A stretch of 64,000 nt of DNA from Vicugna pacos (GCF_048564905.1 NC_133023.1:68606453-68670452); one strand, 5' to 3'; shown: positions 12,086-24,395, counted from the stretch's first letter. Made by a program: numbers and translations. Notes: a model not told the origin generated them from the sequence alone.

Positions 12086-12490
12086 GACAGCTAAATGAGA
12101 GAGAGAGATTTATTATTACAAATTGATTAACATGATGAAGAAGGCTGAGAAGTTCCGAGATCTTCAGGATGTGTCAGCAAGCTAGAGATCCACTCACGAA
12201 ATCCTATGGTTTACTTGTAGTCTGAGTCTAAAGGTGTGAGACCTAAGAAGAGCCAATGTTTCTGTTTGAGCCCAAAAGCAGGGAAAAAAGCTCATGCCCC
12301 AGTTTGAAGAAAGTCAGGCAGAAAAGGAGTCTCTTTTACTTGGGGGAAGGTCAGATTTCTTGTTCTATTCCGGCCTTCATTTGATTAGATGGGCCCAACT
12401 CATTTGAAGGTGGGCAATATGATTTTTTCAGTCTACAGAGCTAAGTGCTAATAACATCCAAAAACATCTTCACAGACGCACGCAGAATAA
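12010..12490 (-). mobile_element. MLT2-type ERV-L LTR
   Basis: The plus strand begins TTTAGAGAAACAGAACCAAT, has a (TG)n run, then GAGAGAGAGATTTATTATTA. It later has GATTAGATGGGCCCAACTCA and ends in a diverged CATCCAAAAACATCTTCACA block. This order is the reverse complement of the MLT2 LTR of ERV-L. The same order recurs at 23.35-23.91 kb. Confidence 0.75.
12039..12082. repeat. (TG)n microsatellite
   Basis: About 20 TG units, expanded from the dinucleotide-prone segment of the MLT2 LTR. Confidence 0.95.
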
Positions 12491-13465
12491 TGGATTTAAC
12501 ATGTAATTGATATACAATTATTGAGATACTTCACATTTTTTATATTAAGTTTTTACAATCCAGTGTATATTTTACACTTACAGCACATCTCAATTAGAAC
12601 TAGCCACATTTCAAGTGCTCGAAATCCACAGATGGCAAGGAAACGTCATAGGAGTAACATATTTCAAAAGTTGCAAGTCTTAAAATCATATAAGATAAGC
12701 ACTTCACTCATTTCTTTTAAGCATGTAGCTCTCCACGAGACGAGCCAGACTTTAGGAATTTCTTGTTTCACTCATTTTTAACAAGTGCTAACATTTTGGT
12801 AGTTTTTCAGTTAGTCTCAACTTCCTGACAATACAATATTTAGTAACTGTTACCTCAATCAACTTTACAACTTTATTTTTTCCCTTTCTTAGATTAAATT
12901 TCCCCCCCCAAAAAAGATCCTGAGACAAGAATTTGAGTACAAGCACTTTGATCTGTTAAGATGATCTCCTAAGACACCTATAAGGCAGTGGGAAAGTGAG
13001 ACAGGGAAGCAAACAAAGAAACAAACAAACAAAAACCAGGTAACATCAACCATGTTATGACTGTTGGTAATCAGAACTTATTCACTGTCAACAAGGAACA
13101 GGCACGTCAGCGTTATCTCATGGGAGTGATGAAGGGTGATGACTCTGAGCTATTTATACATCAATTTCCATTAGTTGTTGAATGATGACTATTCCCAGAG
13201 AGGGTTAATTCTCTAGCACTTCTTGTTTGCAGAAAGAAGGCCACAGTCACTGAGAAGGCTTTCATGTGCTTGGAAGTCAAAAGGGATGTGCTCACACATA
13301 TATGCACACATGTCTACATGTGAACACAGTAAATGAGCTGGTGCTTAATCAGTGTTACTTAAAAATTTGATTACCAGGGTACACATGAGGCAGAAGCCAT
13401 TAACTGAACATTAAAGTCTTTTCCTTTTTCATTAGAATTAGAGTTCTTCCTGGAACAGTTTATCC
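12491..13465. other. Unassigned
   Basis: No repeat family or gene recognised. It includes a short run of C then A (about 12901-12915) and an (AAAC)n-like stretch at about 13012-13034. Confidence 0.45.
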
Positions 13466-13800
13466 TGCTAGAGACAGCAATTGCCAGGCCTCCTAGCATC
13501 TGGGTTTAGTCAAGTAATTAGTCTCTTGTCAATGAAATGTGAACAAAAGGAATGATGGTAACTTATTCACTTGGTTCCCTTGTTTAAAAAGGAGTTTATG
13601 GCCCTGCAATGGACTTGTGATTTTCTTACTCTTTCTCTCCTTCCCTGGCCCTTAGCCTGGAATAGTGCTGCTGAGCACTGAGAAGGTAGAGAAAGTAGAC
13701 CAGAGCCATTGTCCACGAATCACTGTGTGGTGGAAAGCTGCCCACCACAATAGAACAGTCTTGGAATGGTATAAGCAAATCTGTTGTATTTAAACATTGC
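13466..13800 (+). mobile_element. Possible MLT1-like LTR fragment
   Basis: GCCAGGCCTCCTAGCATCTG, then a segment like TCAATGAAATGTGAACAAAA, then TCACTGTGTGGTGGAAAGCT follow the order of a plus-strand MaLR-type LTR. Diverged; the boundaries are approximate. Confidence 0.4.
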
Positions 13801-13894
13801 ATTCGTAAAGTGTCTTTGTTAAATGTATTAAATATTTTACACTAGTATACCACAAATGATGTGATAATGATGATGACAGTCATTATTAAGTAGC

Positions 13895-14135
13895 TTACTT
13901 TAACCAAACACTAAGAACAAGCTGCCAGGTACTCTTCTGTGTTTAAGATGTATTAAATTATTTAAGCCTTGCAATCAACATGTAAGATAGGTACTTCTAT
14001 TATCTCCATTTTATCAGTATGAAAAGTCTACAGAAATGCTTTGACATTTTATAAATTGTCCAGTTCCAGAGTTATTAAAAGCTAGAACTGGCATTTGAGC
14101 CTAGCCCTTGGCACTAAAGTCCCTGCTCTTAGCTA
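13895..14135 (-). repeat. MIR SINE
   Basis: Antisense MIR: the core segment TTATTTAAGCCTTGCAATCA, then TTATCTCCATTTTATCAG, then TAGAACTGGCATTTGAGCCT, matching the reverse complement of the MIR core and tRNA-related half. Confidence 0.7.
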
Positions 14136-14286
14136 GCATGCTTAGGCTGAAAGTAGCAATAGCTATAATTTTCGGATCTGAATTAGACACAGAAAGGGTA
14201 ATCAGAAACAACGAGATACATGGCCCAGCAGGTGTGAGTCAGTAATCATTTTTAGGTTGAAATTCCATTGAATTCAACAAAATAGG

Positions 14287-14447
14287 GAGCAGGGTATATA
14301 GCTCAGTGGTAGAGCACATGCTTAGCATGCACCCGGTCCTGGGTTCCATCTCCAGTACCGCCATTAAAAATAAATAAATAAATAAACCTAATTACCTCCA
14401 CTTCAAAAAATAAATAAAATAAAATATTTTTTTTAAAAAAGGACAAT
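14287..14447 (+). repeat. Camelid tRNA-derived SINE
   Basis: A short SINE with a tRNA-like Pol III promoter: A box TAGCTCAGTGGTAGAG, central palindromic CATGCTTAGCATGC, B box GGGTTCCATCTCC. It is followed by an A-rich tail built of AAATAAATA units and a longer A/T-rich end. It matches the dominant SINE of camelid genomes as I know it. The B box has diverged from GGTTCAATCCC, so the copy is not fresh. Not a tRNA gene: the acceptor and anticodon arms do not form. Confidence 0.8.
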
Positions 14448-15815
14448 ATAACATCTACTGTTCTAACAGACAGGTGTAAGATGATTGATCTGAAAATTTT
14501 TTCTCAGTCAAATACAAATCCAGCATGGCTTAGAGCACAGACAGTCACCCATTAACATATGCCTCATTTTATTATTTTCTAAATTGTCATTTATCTCTAT
14601 AGTCATATAATTATTTATTTTCTAATGGGAAGGAAGTACCTATTAGTGCAGAATGTGAACATATTGAGAATCAGTGGTGCATTTTAAGCAGATTGGTGTA
14701 TAGTCCTTGCTTTATTCTCCCCCTACAATTTTTAACAAGTGTACAAATATGAAACTTTTACTTTTGAAATTATTTCTTCCTTTGAAAAAAACAGGTGTGA
14801 TCATTTGACATTTGACTACTTAAAATCTATTTCACAGCACTATTCTGCAGGGTTTCAGTAGTTGCTTGTGGCATCTCTGGTTGCTCTGATGATCCAGTTG
14901 TGATTCCTGTGATGCTTTGCCATCTGTCTGTGCCAAATCCATTTGCCCTCACCCCATGCAAAATGGCCTCCTCAGCTCTGGGCAGATTTAACTAAGTCAG
15001 TGACTCATCCTCTCTGAACTGGGAAGGATTATGGCAGTGGCTGGCAAAACTCCACTGCTGAGAGTCTTCCCAAGTGAGGCTAAGTCTGTTGATTTTTAAA
15101 CAGAACTCTGAATAAACTGAATATCAGGCTTACAAAGATGCCTCCAGTGTTTATAAGTTATAGTCGGAAATTCCTTGGTGGTAGATGTAACCTTGGTGTT
15201 CAGGATCGAATGCTGAAAGTGATTTACCCATTTTTAAATACTACCAGTAATCCTGAAACTCTTGAGTACCATGGCCCTTTCCCCCTTCAGTTATTTATAT
15301 TTTCTAGAAGGCAGATAGTAGCAAGTTCAGTGGAATTTGATACTCTGTACTTATTAATACATTAACAGCTCACTGCTATTTCTGTTTGAACGATCATTAT
15401 TTTCTTCCCCCCTATTGGATGATTTTAGGGCTATAATCTGATTCTGGTTTTGGCTTTATCTTGATTGCTCTTTAAAATTCAACTGCAATTTTAAAATCTG
15501 ATTTACTTATAAAGAATCCTTGAGACAAATATTAAACCCTCTTTGTCAGCTACCTTATCATCTACATCTATCTCTGCTTGAAAAGGATTTATTTAATCAA
15601 ACCTAAATTAAATATTTTTGCTAGACTTCATTATTGTCCCTCTCCCTTCAGGCAAATGTTAGACCTAGTAGGGTGGCTTCTCCTAAACCTGTTCTAATTT
15701 CCACTGTCCCCCAGATCACTCTTGCAGATTATGAAATCTCAAATTCATTAGTGAATGATTCTAACAATATATAAAATAGTACTCATTTTTGTCTTGGAAC
15801 TCAATCTAGCTTTCC
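14448..15815. other. Unassigned; low-repeat stretch
   Basis: I see no interspersed repeat here. About 14820-15070 has a more balanced base composition than its surroundings (a run from TTTCACAGCACTATTCTGCA to CTGCTGAGAGTCTTCCC), without a credible open frame or splice pattern. It could be a non-coding conserved element, but nothing in a single sequence can show that. Confidence 0.4.
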
Positions 15816-15819
15816 TATA

Positions 15820-16430
15820 TTTTTGATAAAATGTAATTCTCATACTAGTCACACTGCTCAGGCAATACCCTGCGATGTCACCCTATTTGATAGAGAGAAA
15901 AAGCCTAAGTCCTTAGGATGGCCTACAAGACCATTTGTAACATTTCCTCGCCACCTCTCCCCTTATTCCCTACTGTTCTTTCTCTGGCAATCCACCAGAG
16001 AGCTCTACTGTCTCTTACATGTCAAGAATGCTTCCGCCAAGGAATTCAAATTAGCAGTTCCTCTGCCCTGTCACTTTTCCTCCACCTATCTGTATTCACT
16101 CTAAATTTTCGTTCACATTTCTTTCTCATTGAGGACTCCTCTGACCTCTCAACCCCAGCCCACACTCTCCATCTCCTTTACCTTGTTATTTCTCTTTTCT
16201 CTCTAGTGCTTATCATATATTATATAGTATATAATTGATATAATCCTTAGTTTTCATTGCTTTTTGCTTATTTCCCCAATATTAAATGTAAACTTCATGA
16301 GAGTAGATATCTTCTTTGATTCTTTGATTCTGTACACTGATACACTCGTAACCCTTCAGATAATACCGGGCACACAGCAAGCACTCAATAAATATATTTT
16401 GAAATCATACATGAACAAATTCATGAATAA
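15820..16430 (+). repeat. L2 LINE 3' region
   Basis: A diverged L2 in sense orientation. Recognisable blocks in order are: ATGGCCTACAAGACCATTTG (L2 GCATGGCATACAAGGCCCTT), a 'CCTTGCATTTGCTGTTCC'-like segment near 16050, TCATTGAGGACTCCTCTGAC (GTGAGGCCTTCCCTGAC), and the 3' end GGGCACACAGCAAGCACTCA leading to AATAAATATATTTTGAA. The length of about 600 bp is typical of L2 3' fragments. Confidence 0.75.
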
Positions 16431-16790
16431 ATACCCTTAGCAAAATTTCAAAAAAAAAAAAAAGAGTTAAGGTGGGAAATTACTCGCCAGCAATTAGTAC
16501 TTGTAAATGTAATTTTACTTTCTTGATAATCAAACTAGTACCTTTTAAAATTGTGGTTGGAGTATATTTGTTGAATCTAAATGCTTTGATATAATGCAAT
16601 ATCACCTTCTTTCCCTAGCAATTTATTAGCACTATTTCTTCTTTTTTGTATGAAAATTTAATAGCTCAAGTCTCTTGAAAAGTGTTACTTCAAGTTGGTT
16701 ATGGTAGGAAACAAAAAAAAGAAGTTCTGGTACATTAATACTGCTCGGTTTCAATGAGATGATGTGGAGAAATGATAATTATAAAAAATA
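16431..16790. other. Unassigned
   Basis: A short A run (about 16450-16463) and AT-rich sequence. Nothing recognised. Confidence 0.5.
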
Positions 16791-16794
16791 GCTA

Positions 16795-17010
16795 CTTCTT
16801 ATTAAGCACAGTTATTGACTGTTGTTAAATTATTTACATACTTTGTCTCATGTTAATATCCAATGTTTCTATTAGGTAGGTACTGTTATTATTTCCATTT
16901 TGCAGATAAAGCTGATATTCAAAGAAAATGATGAACTGGTCGGAATCTATACACCTAAATGAATGGTGAAGCTGGGCTTGATTTTGTCGTTAAGACTCCA
17001 AAGCCAATGC
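16795..17010 (-). repeat. MIR SINE
   Basis: Antisense MIR core: TTAGGTAGGTACTGTTATTA then TTTCCATTTTGCAGATAAAG, followed by a GAAGCTGGGCTTGATTTTG segment equal to the reversed tRNA-related half. Confidence 0.7.
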
Positions 17011-17177
17011 TTAGATAATGAAGTAAGCTGGAATTTCGCAGCTCCAAGAAAGAAATATCAACCTTTGAACAAATTATTAGATCTGTACTAGAGTACACAG
17101 CCTGATTATTCCTTAGAAATGGGGTATTAGTCAATGATTTCATTCTGACTGAGAAAATAGATTTTCTTCTTTATGTG

Positions 17178-17285
17178 CAATGAACAAATATTTGCTGAGC
17201 ATTATCTGCATGGTAAGCCCTGTAATAGATGCTGGAAGGAGAGGGACACGTAATGAATTAGACATTATTGCCCTCAGGTACTTTT
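17178..17285 (-). repeat. L2 3' end fragment
   Basis: AATGAACAAATATTTGCTGA, GCATGGTAAGCCCTGTAATA and CATTATTGCCCTCAGG follow the reverse complement of the L2 3' end (TTGAGCACCTACTATGTGCC type). Confidence 0.6.
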
Positions 17286-18119
17286 ATTTTTACTAAATAA
17301 AGAATGCAAGATCTGAAGTGGAGAGATCCTATCCCTGCCTTCTGTCTCTCGGTTAATGTGTGTTGCCTTCTTTCCCCAATACTCAGGCATAAGAGAAAAC
17401 ATTTGGGTAAAAGGGATTACAAAATAATATAACAGATAAAAACATACACAGAAATAATAGACATATGAATTCATTAACTGAAAATAACTAAGAACTCAGG
17501 AACTCAGTATCATCCAGAGTGATTTAAAAGTACAAATACTCAAATATGGAAATACAAATGAGAAAATATCATTTAACTTTCTTTCCACTGTTACTCATGT
17601 GGCAAGGCCATTCTGTTTTGTCTTTATTCTCTTGTTAACAAATTTAAACAATTTTTAGTCAGTTTACATTTGAATATGAATTTCATGTGAATTTGAATTT
17701 CATGCTAGGTGCCCAAACTAATAAAGTAATACTCAAAACTAACAATGTTTTCAGCTATCTTTCTTTTGAATGAATTATTTCACATTTGAAAATGCAAAAT
17801 TTGGGGGCAGTGGAGTTAAATCTTCACGACCATCTGTAGTGCACTAGGACCTTAAATTACTTATACCTTATTGGGATTATGATGTGACAGAAAAAGACCA
17901 AGATGGAATGGAAAACTATGTCCACTCCAGATTTAATTAATCTGGCAAACCAGCTTTCTCCTGCTCTAGATTATACACTTCAAAGGAAGACCACCAAAAT
18001 TCTTGATCTTCAATTCCAGCCAATGAAAGCATCTAAACAAAAATAAAACCCTTCTAATTTCTGCTACTGTTTTAAAAAGCTAGACATTAGGAAAGATATT
18101 GTTACAATATGAAGTGCCT
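17286..18119. other. Unassigned
   Basis: No recognisable repeat or gene. Small direct repeats of ATTTGAAT/ATTTCATG lie near 17670-17705. Confidence 0.45.
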
Positions 18120-19682
18120 TTAGGCACTTTCAGCCCTCTAACCAGCCTTTCCAACACTCTCCTGATTCTCAGTGATGGCGCCCTGAGGAACTACAGGGGC
18201 TTTTCCCAATTCCCTGTCTTAATTGTCTCGGTGAAACATTTTTCCAGGTTGGGGATAAATCTCTTCCAGTCCTAACTGACATCAGAGCCACACTCTCAGC
18301 CCTAGAAAAGCCCCACTACTAGAAAACAGCTCTTTTCTCAGGTTACTAAAACAATTCAAATAATGCAAATCTCTCATGAACCTCAAGAGGTTCCTGTCTC
18401 TGAACCTCTTTCCTTTTGTTTAGGCCCTTTGAGGGAAATGTACCCTTTCCTCCTTAGTTTCTCCTCCCCTATGCACTTATTAGGCTGAGACTTCTTAGAG
18501 AAGTATCATGCTAGAATTTCCTTCTCCCGAAAGAGGGAAATAATTCTACAAATTGAGAATAATCACCAAAGTAACCAACCAGGTGAATTAAGTGAAACTT
18601 TGATATATTTTATTTGCTCCATCTCTGGGGGTACCACTGCAGATTCTAGAAACACTGATCACTTGTCCTTGTTAAATAACCTACCACCTTCCTAATGGGC
18701 AAAATCTCCAACAGATGTTGACAAAATTTACAGTGTAGCTCCTATCAAGATTCAAATATATCCCTCAAAACCTCTTCTCAGGATTAACTAATACCCTATA
18801 TGTAAAGAAGCCCTTCAAGGCATTAAGCCCATCATAGAAGATTACATGGTTCAAGACCTCATTATCCCTTGCACTAGTCCCTGTAACACTCCCATTTTAC
18901 TGGTGAGAAAATCTATGGGCCAAAGGTCGGAGGGTGGTGGTTTGTGCAGAACCTCCAAGCAATAAAACACACTGTTATCCCTTGACGACGTGTTGTTTAT
19001 AACTCTCATATGTCACTAACATCCATTCCCACTGTAAGTAATTTTTTTTGTTTAACTGATTTATGCAGTGCATTCTTTAGTATTCCAGTGATGAAACTAG
19101 CCAATACCTTTTGGTCTTCACTTTGGATGAGAAAAGAAATTCACCTGGACAGTAGTGACTTAAAGTTCTTCTGAGGAATCTTATTTTTCTAAAATCCTGA
19201 AGGCTGATCTGGATGATGTAAAGTTCCCTAGAGTTTCTACTCTGTTGCAATTCATGAATGATTTGCTTTTTTGCTCTCCTCTGGCCTCCTCACAGGAAGA
19301 CAGTATTCACTTGCAAAAGCTTTTCGTCTTAAAAAGACATAAGGTTGTCAAGAAAAATTGCAGTTTGCACAAACCCAGGTTTAATATTTAGGGCATTTGA
19401 TATCTAAAAAGGGCTATACTTTGATCCAGATAGACTTCATGGTGCCCTGTTTCCCAAATCCAAAATTAAAAGTCAACTGTGAGGTTTTCTCAGGCAAGTT
19501 GTTTATCGCCAAAATTTCTGTCTTATGGCCAAACCACTGCATGTTTTACACAACAGTAAGAACCCCTGTCCAATTTTATAACAAGAACCAGAGGACATAG
19601 ACTTCGGGGCCTTAAAAGAGAGTTGATGAACCCATTTGCCCTTTGTCATTCCAATTTTCAGATTCTCTCTTTCCTTTTTATC
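18120..19682 (+). mobile_element. Class I ERV pol fossil (protease to RT)
   Basis: A plus-strand retroviral pol relic. Peptide blocks in order are: a protease-like region near 18.24-18.3 kb; YPLS-type start of RT; KGIKPIIEDYMVQDLIIPC then SPCNTPILLVRK near 18.8-18.9 kb, the hallmark N-terminal RT block of gammaretrovirus-like pol; a palm region; and a connection-domain block with LHGALFPK and NPFALCHSNFQI near 19.43-19.66 kb. It is broken many times, with no LTR recognised on its left. On the right it stops where a minus-strand L1M begins. Old; an exact class I family was not identified. Confidence 0.75.
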
Positions 19683-21640
19683 CATTATTAAATGTAGGGT
19701 ATTGAAGTCTCTTACTATTATTATTTTTTCCTTCCATTTGCTTCATTATTTTTGAATTCTGATTTTGTTATATACATATGTGTTTTATCTTCTTGGTGAA
19801 TTGATACTTTTATCATTTTATACTCTCCTTTTTTTGTCTTTTATAAGAGTTTTTTACTTAAAGTCTATTTTGTGTGATAGAAGTATAGCCACCCTGATTT
19901 CTTTTAATTATTATTTGCATGGAATATTATTTTCCAAGCTTTAGCTTTCAACCTATACACGTTAGATCTGAAGTGAGGCTGTTATAAGAGGCATAAAGTT
20001 GAAACCATTTTTTTAAATCAAATTTTCCAATGTGCTTTAATTGTGGAGTTTAGGCCATTTACATTTAAACTAATGACTGATAGAGAAGCACTTACTTTTG
20101 TTTTTCTAGCATTTGTTTTCTGTGTCTTATAGCTCTTTGTTCCTGACTTCTTTATTATTGCCTTCCTTTGTTTAATTGTTTTTTTTTTTTTTTTTGTAGT
20201 GAGACCTTTGAGTGCTTTCTCATTTCCTTTTGTTTATACGCTATGGATATTTTCTTTATGCTTATGATGGGCATTACATACAACATCCTAACATGATAAT
20301 CTAGCTTAAATCTATACCAACTTGAGTTCAATCACATACATATTTCTACTCATTTTAACTCTGCCTCCCATTGCTTTATGTTTTTGATGTAATAAGTTAT
20401 ATCTCATTGTATTATGGACACATTTACATAGATCTATAGTGATTTTATGCATTTATATTTTAATTACTGTAAAAAGAAAAGGTGGAGTTACACACTAAAT
20501 TGCAATAGCACTTTTTTATATTTGCCTATATAAATATCTTTACCAGAAAACTTCATATTTTTATATGGCTCTAAGTTACTGTCTAGTGCTATCATTTTGA
20601 CTTAAAGCAATTTCTGTAGCATTTCTTGTAGGGCACGTGTAGTGCTAATGAATTTGCTCAGACTTTGTATTTCTGGGGAAGTCTTAAATGCTCCCTCATT
20701 TCTGAGGGAAATTTTTTCATGATACAGAGTTCTTATTGACAATGATTCTTTTTTTTTTTTCTTTAGCACTTTACATATCATCCTACTGCCTTTTGGAGTG
20801 CAAAGGTTTTGCTGTGATATTTGCATTTATTCTTATTGGGGATCTCTTTTAAGTGGTCATATGCATTGTTGTCTTTGGTTTTTCCTAGAGACTGCCTTTT
20901 CAGTGGACTCTGAATCTTGCACTTATTTCAGCTGTTAACTCCTGTTATTATAGAGCTAACTTATTTTATTTGGTGTGATGCTAAGAAAGGATTTTATAAT
21001 GCTATGAGCAGGTCTCATTTTTTTTTTTTTAGTGAGCCTATAACCCTGGGATTTGACATTCACAAGTTTTCAGCTTTTTCTTCCCTTAGGTTAGACAGGA
21101 AGGCTAGAAGTATCAATGTTACATATCTCACTTCCCACAGGTCAGTCTGGCTCTGGTAAAATAGGTTCCCTTGAGGGTAGGTATTTGTTAAGGAGAGCAG
21201 AGCACTCTTCATGTATTTCGAAATGGTTACTTTTCCTCTTCCTCTGTTAGGAGCACAAAAGGATTTTTGTCTGACCTTTACCTCAAGAACCTAGTGGGGC
21301 TCCTGCATGTAAAACTCATAAATATTTGACTCATCCTCCCAAAGCTGGGCTCTCAGGATTTTATATCTCTCAAGCTAATTCTTACTAAATCTCCAGGAAT
21401 TTTCAATTATCCATTAGGTGTTCCTATGAATTGCTGCCCCATCAGTGGCTTGTGCTCTCTGTAAGCTGTGATTCTCTCTATTCACATATCTCTTTAGTTT
21501 TGGGGTCAGTAATTTGTCCAGTGACCTCTATTATCTGATAATCTAAGAAAAATTATTGATATTCCATTTTTTAGCTTTTTATTTTGTGTTTGGGATGGGA
21601 GTGAAGAATCCCAAACTATATATTGGACTAGTAACTGGAA
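19683..21640 (-). mobile_element. L1M, 5' UTR to ORF2 endonuclease, 3'-truncated
   Basis: An old L1 in antisense orientation. 19683-20250 is the reverse of the ORF2 endonuclease region (GGGTATTGAAGTCTCTTACT, and an AAGTATAGCCACCCTGATTT block). 20600-20830 encodes the ORF1 C-terminus on the minus strand, with KFISTTRALQEMLQKLL as the clear ending. 20880-21640 has the composition and phrases of an old L1M 5' UTR. The 3' two-thirds are missing, so this is not a simple 5'-truncated insertion; a later deletion or rearrangement removed the distal part at the border with the ERV. Confidence 0.7.
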
Positions 21641-23350
21641 GTCTACCTTATATGTTTTTAATGCAAATTGTGTAATAGCTAAAGACAGACTTTGAACACT
21701 TCTATGTTAATTCTAAATAAATGGCTCTATTCTATGTATGCCACAGAATTTCAGAATCTGCTTGTATTGAAACAATAATAATCTGCCTCTGAAACCCATA
21801 ATCTCACTTGTTTAATGCTCTTTATATTATTGCACTTGGTACTGCATCATTCATTGTGATGTCTATGACTACTGGCTTTCAATGATTCTCTAAAAGGTTG
21901 TTACTCTGCTAAGATGGTGATAATCACCAATGCAAGTCTTACTCAGAGTATTCAAGAAAATGTGAATGAGTATTTTCTAGTCATGTTGATGCACCATCTG
22001 TGATTTTTTAGCAAAACTATAGAACAGTACATCTTCCAACCATGTTTTCTCTTCATCTTATTAGGCTGCCATCACTACATTCCTAGAATGTGATTCCTTT
22101 CAATGGTGATCAAACTCCTGTCCACATACTATCAGCAGGGGAGGGATGGAAAACAGGTCCATGGGTGGAGTGAGAAAGGCAGACCCATTTATACAAGAAA
22201 TGTCCATCTTTCATCTAATGTGGATTAATATTGATCTGGGAAAGTACAGCCTCACTAAACCAAGGCACGAGAGGACATTAATTGAGAGGGCCAAAAGAAG
22301 TAAATGTCTTGACAGCTCTCAGATAAGATAGGCACAGCTTTAAGTGTAGGACTGTGAGATGTGTTATGCAAGGCCAATGGAAAAGATGAGGCTACTGCCA
22401 TAGGTACCAGCAACAAGGGATGCCTCTTTCACCACCACTGGCTTCAAGTGATATACACTGAACCTCATGATAGGAATCTGGAGGAGCAAGAGCTAATGCA
22501 CGGAGTCACACATGCAGCTGAAGCCCAAGGGTCAGTGCTAGATCATCAGTAGCCTATAGCCCTGAATTTGCCATTGGATATGAAAATCACCTAAACTCAG
22601 AATGTTATCACTATTCTGGAGCTCCCCAATACCACTTTGGTTAATGTTCTTTATTTCCTTACCCTTGTTGCTGCATCATCCATTGTGCCACGTGTGAATA
22701 TTTAATTCCAATGATTCACTCAAATGTTGTTACTTAACCAAATTAATGATGACCACAAATACAATCACAGCTCAATCTCATGCAATCTAATAAAAGAAAT
22801 ACCACTCCAGCCAACAGAAGATAATCCACTTGCAGGCCAGATGCATTTTTGGAACCTTGACCCGGCCACATGCCCTGGAATTACTCTGTAGACTATCTTT
22901 GATCTACTTGGGACATCTTGTCGATGCAACGATTAGAGGATAAGTCTGGTGAGTCAATCAAAAGGTAGAAACAAGGATCAGAACCCAAAAGTCCCTGTCT
23001 GAGTTTGGGTTGCCCCAACCATAGGGCAATTCTGTCTAGGCTGATCTCAGGCACTATAAAGACATAACTCTTTTTTAAGAAGACACTACAAAACATGAGG
23101 CCCCAAAGTCACAGGACTGCAGGCCTACACCTTGCTTGTCTGGCTCTAAAGGCAGTACTGCCTTTTGTATATCAAGCAGTATGAGTTACATCAGGAGAAA
23201 TTTTCAAGTCATTGGAAGATTTGAAATAAATTTCAAAACAATGAAATGACTGCTGAGACCAATTCATGTGTGGCACAAGACTATAGTTAAGGAATCTTTC
23301 TGTCTTATTGGCACATAAAATAAAAGTGCATTATAAACCAATGACAGTTT
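21641..23350. other. Unassigned, 1.7 kb
   Basis: No family recognised. Small open frames (for example 22146-22331 and 22361-22552 plus; 22893-23096 minus) show no known domain, share no consistent frame, and have no flanking splice or promoter context. The 22.1-23.1 kb part is less AT-rich than its surroundings and could be an old repeat or pseudogene that I cannot name. Confidence 0.4.
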
Positions 23351-23351
23351 A

Positions 23352-23907
23352 TGTTAGAATTCTTCAGAGTAGAACCAATAGGATAGAATATATAAATATA
23401 TATATATAACATATATATTACACACATATACATAGAGAGAGAGATACATTTAATAAAGTACATATATAAAGACAGATTTACTATAAGGAATTGCCACACA
23501 TAATTATGGAGGCTGAGAGGTCCCAAGATCTGTAGTCAGCAAACTGAAGACCCAGGAGAGCCAACTGTGTAGTTCCAACCAGAAGGCCTGCAGGTGCAAG
23601 GCCCAGTAAGAGCAGGTGTTTCAGTTTGAGTCCAAAGGCAGGAAAAAAACAATGTCCCAGCTCAAGGCAGTCAAGCAGGAGGAAATTCTTACTCATGGAA
23701 GGTCAGTCTTTTTTCTTTTTTAAATTCAAGTCCTGACCTGATTGGATAAGTTCCACTCACATTGGAGAGGCCAGTCTGCTTTACTCAGTCTACTGATTCA
23801 AATGTTAATTTCATCCAAAAGCAACCTCACAAATGAACCCAAAATAACATTTGGCCAAATGTCTAGGCATCCTCTGTCCCGGTCAAGTTGATACCTAAAA
23901 TTATTAC
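23352..23907 (-). mobile_element. MLT2-type ERV-L LTR, near full length
   Basis: Runs from TTCTTCAGAGTAGAACCAAT through TA-rich and GAGAGAGAGATACATTTAAT segments, GAATTGCCACACATAATTAT, GGAGGCTGAGAGGTCCCAAG, TGATTGGATAAGTTCCACTC, and ends GGTCAAGTTGATACCTAAAA. This is the MLT2 LTR reversed, at about 550 bp. Same family as 12.0-12.5 kb. Confidence 0.8.
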
Positions 23908-24019
23908 AGGCAGATTCCATAAAAGATGTTAATGGCCCTGTCTTTTCTTTGTATTATCTTATACTTTACTCTGTGAAAGGATTGTGTGTTAAAGTAAAAA
24001 ACCCAGTGGACTATAAGTA

Positions 24020-24215
24020 AAAGACTAGCTTTGAGCTAACTTATTACCTATATCATTTGTAAGACTTTTAGAAAACCATTATCATAAGGCTAAGCCTCAA
24101 TTTTTTAAAGGTAAGAAAAACAGTGTTTTCCCTTTTCTACACAGTGGTTGTACAAGTCAATTGGGACAATGCATATAAAAGTTGATCATAAATGTAAAGC
24201 AAATTACATATGCAA
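24020..24215 (+). repeat. MIR SINE
   Basis: Sense MIR, diverged: a TGTAAGACTTTTAGAAAACC to AGGCTAAGCCTCAATTTTTT block aligned to 'CTTAACCTCTCTGAGCCTCAGTTT', followed by GACAATGCATATAAAAGTTG for 'TAATGCATGTAAAGCAC'. Confidence 0.5.
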
Positions 24216-24299
24216 TGTAAAAATAACTAAGTCACTTAATTTCATCCTATTACTAAATAAACTAAAAAAAATTCAACTTTTCTTGATTATTTTTGTCCA

Positions 24300-24395
24300 G
24301 AATATCCATTTTGTAATAAACCCAGTACCAAGTACAATGTTTGGCACATGGTATATATCCCACAAAACATTGTTGAATGAAATAAACTGTCTCTG
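24300..24395 (+). repeat. Probable L2/MIR 3' end
   Basis: AGTACAATGTTTGGCACATG followed by AACATTGTTGAATGAA resembles the shared L2/MIR 3' ending (AGTGCCTGGCACATAG ... TGTTGAATGAA). Confidence 0.5.

Noticed and set aside
14290-14360. tRNA gene
   Set aside because: It has A and B boxes but no complete cloverleaf, and it runs into the body and A-rich tail of a SINE.
22140-23100. Processed pseudogene
   Set aside because: Composition is slightly gene-like, but no frame gives a recognisable protein and there is no A tail or target duplication.
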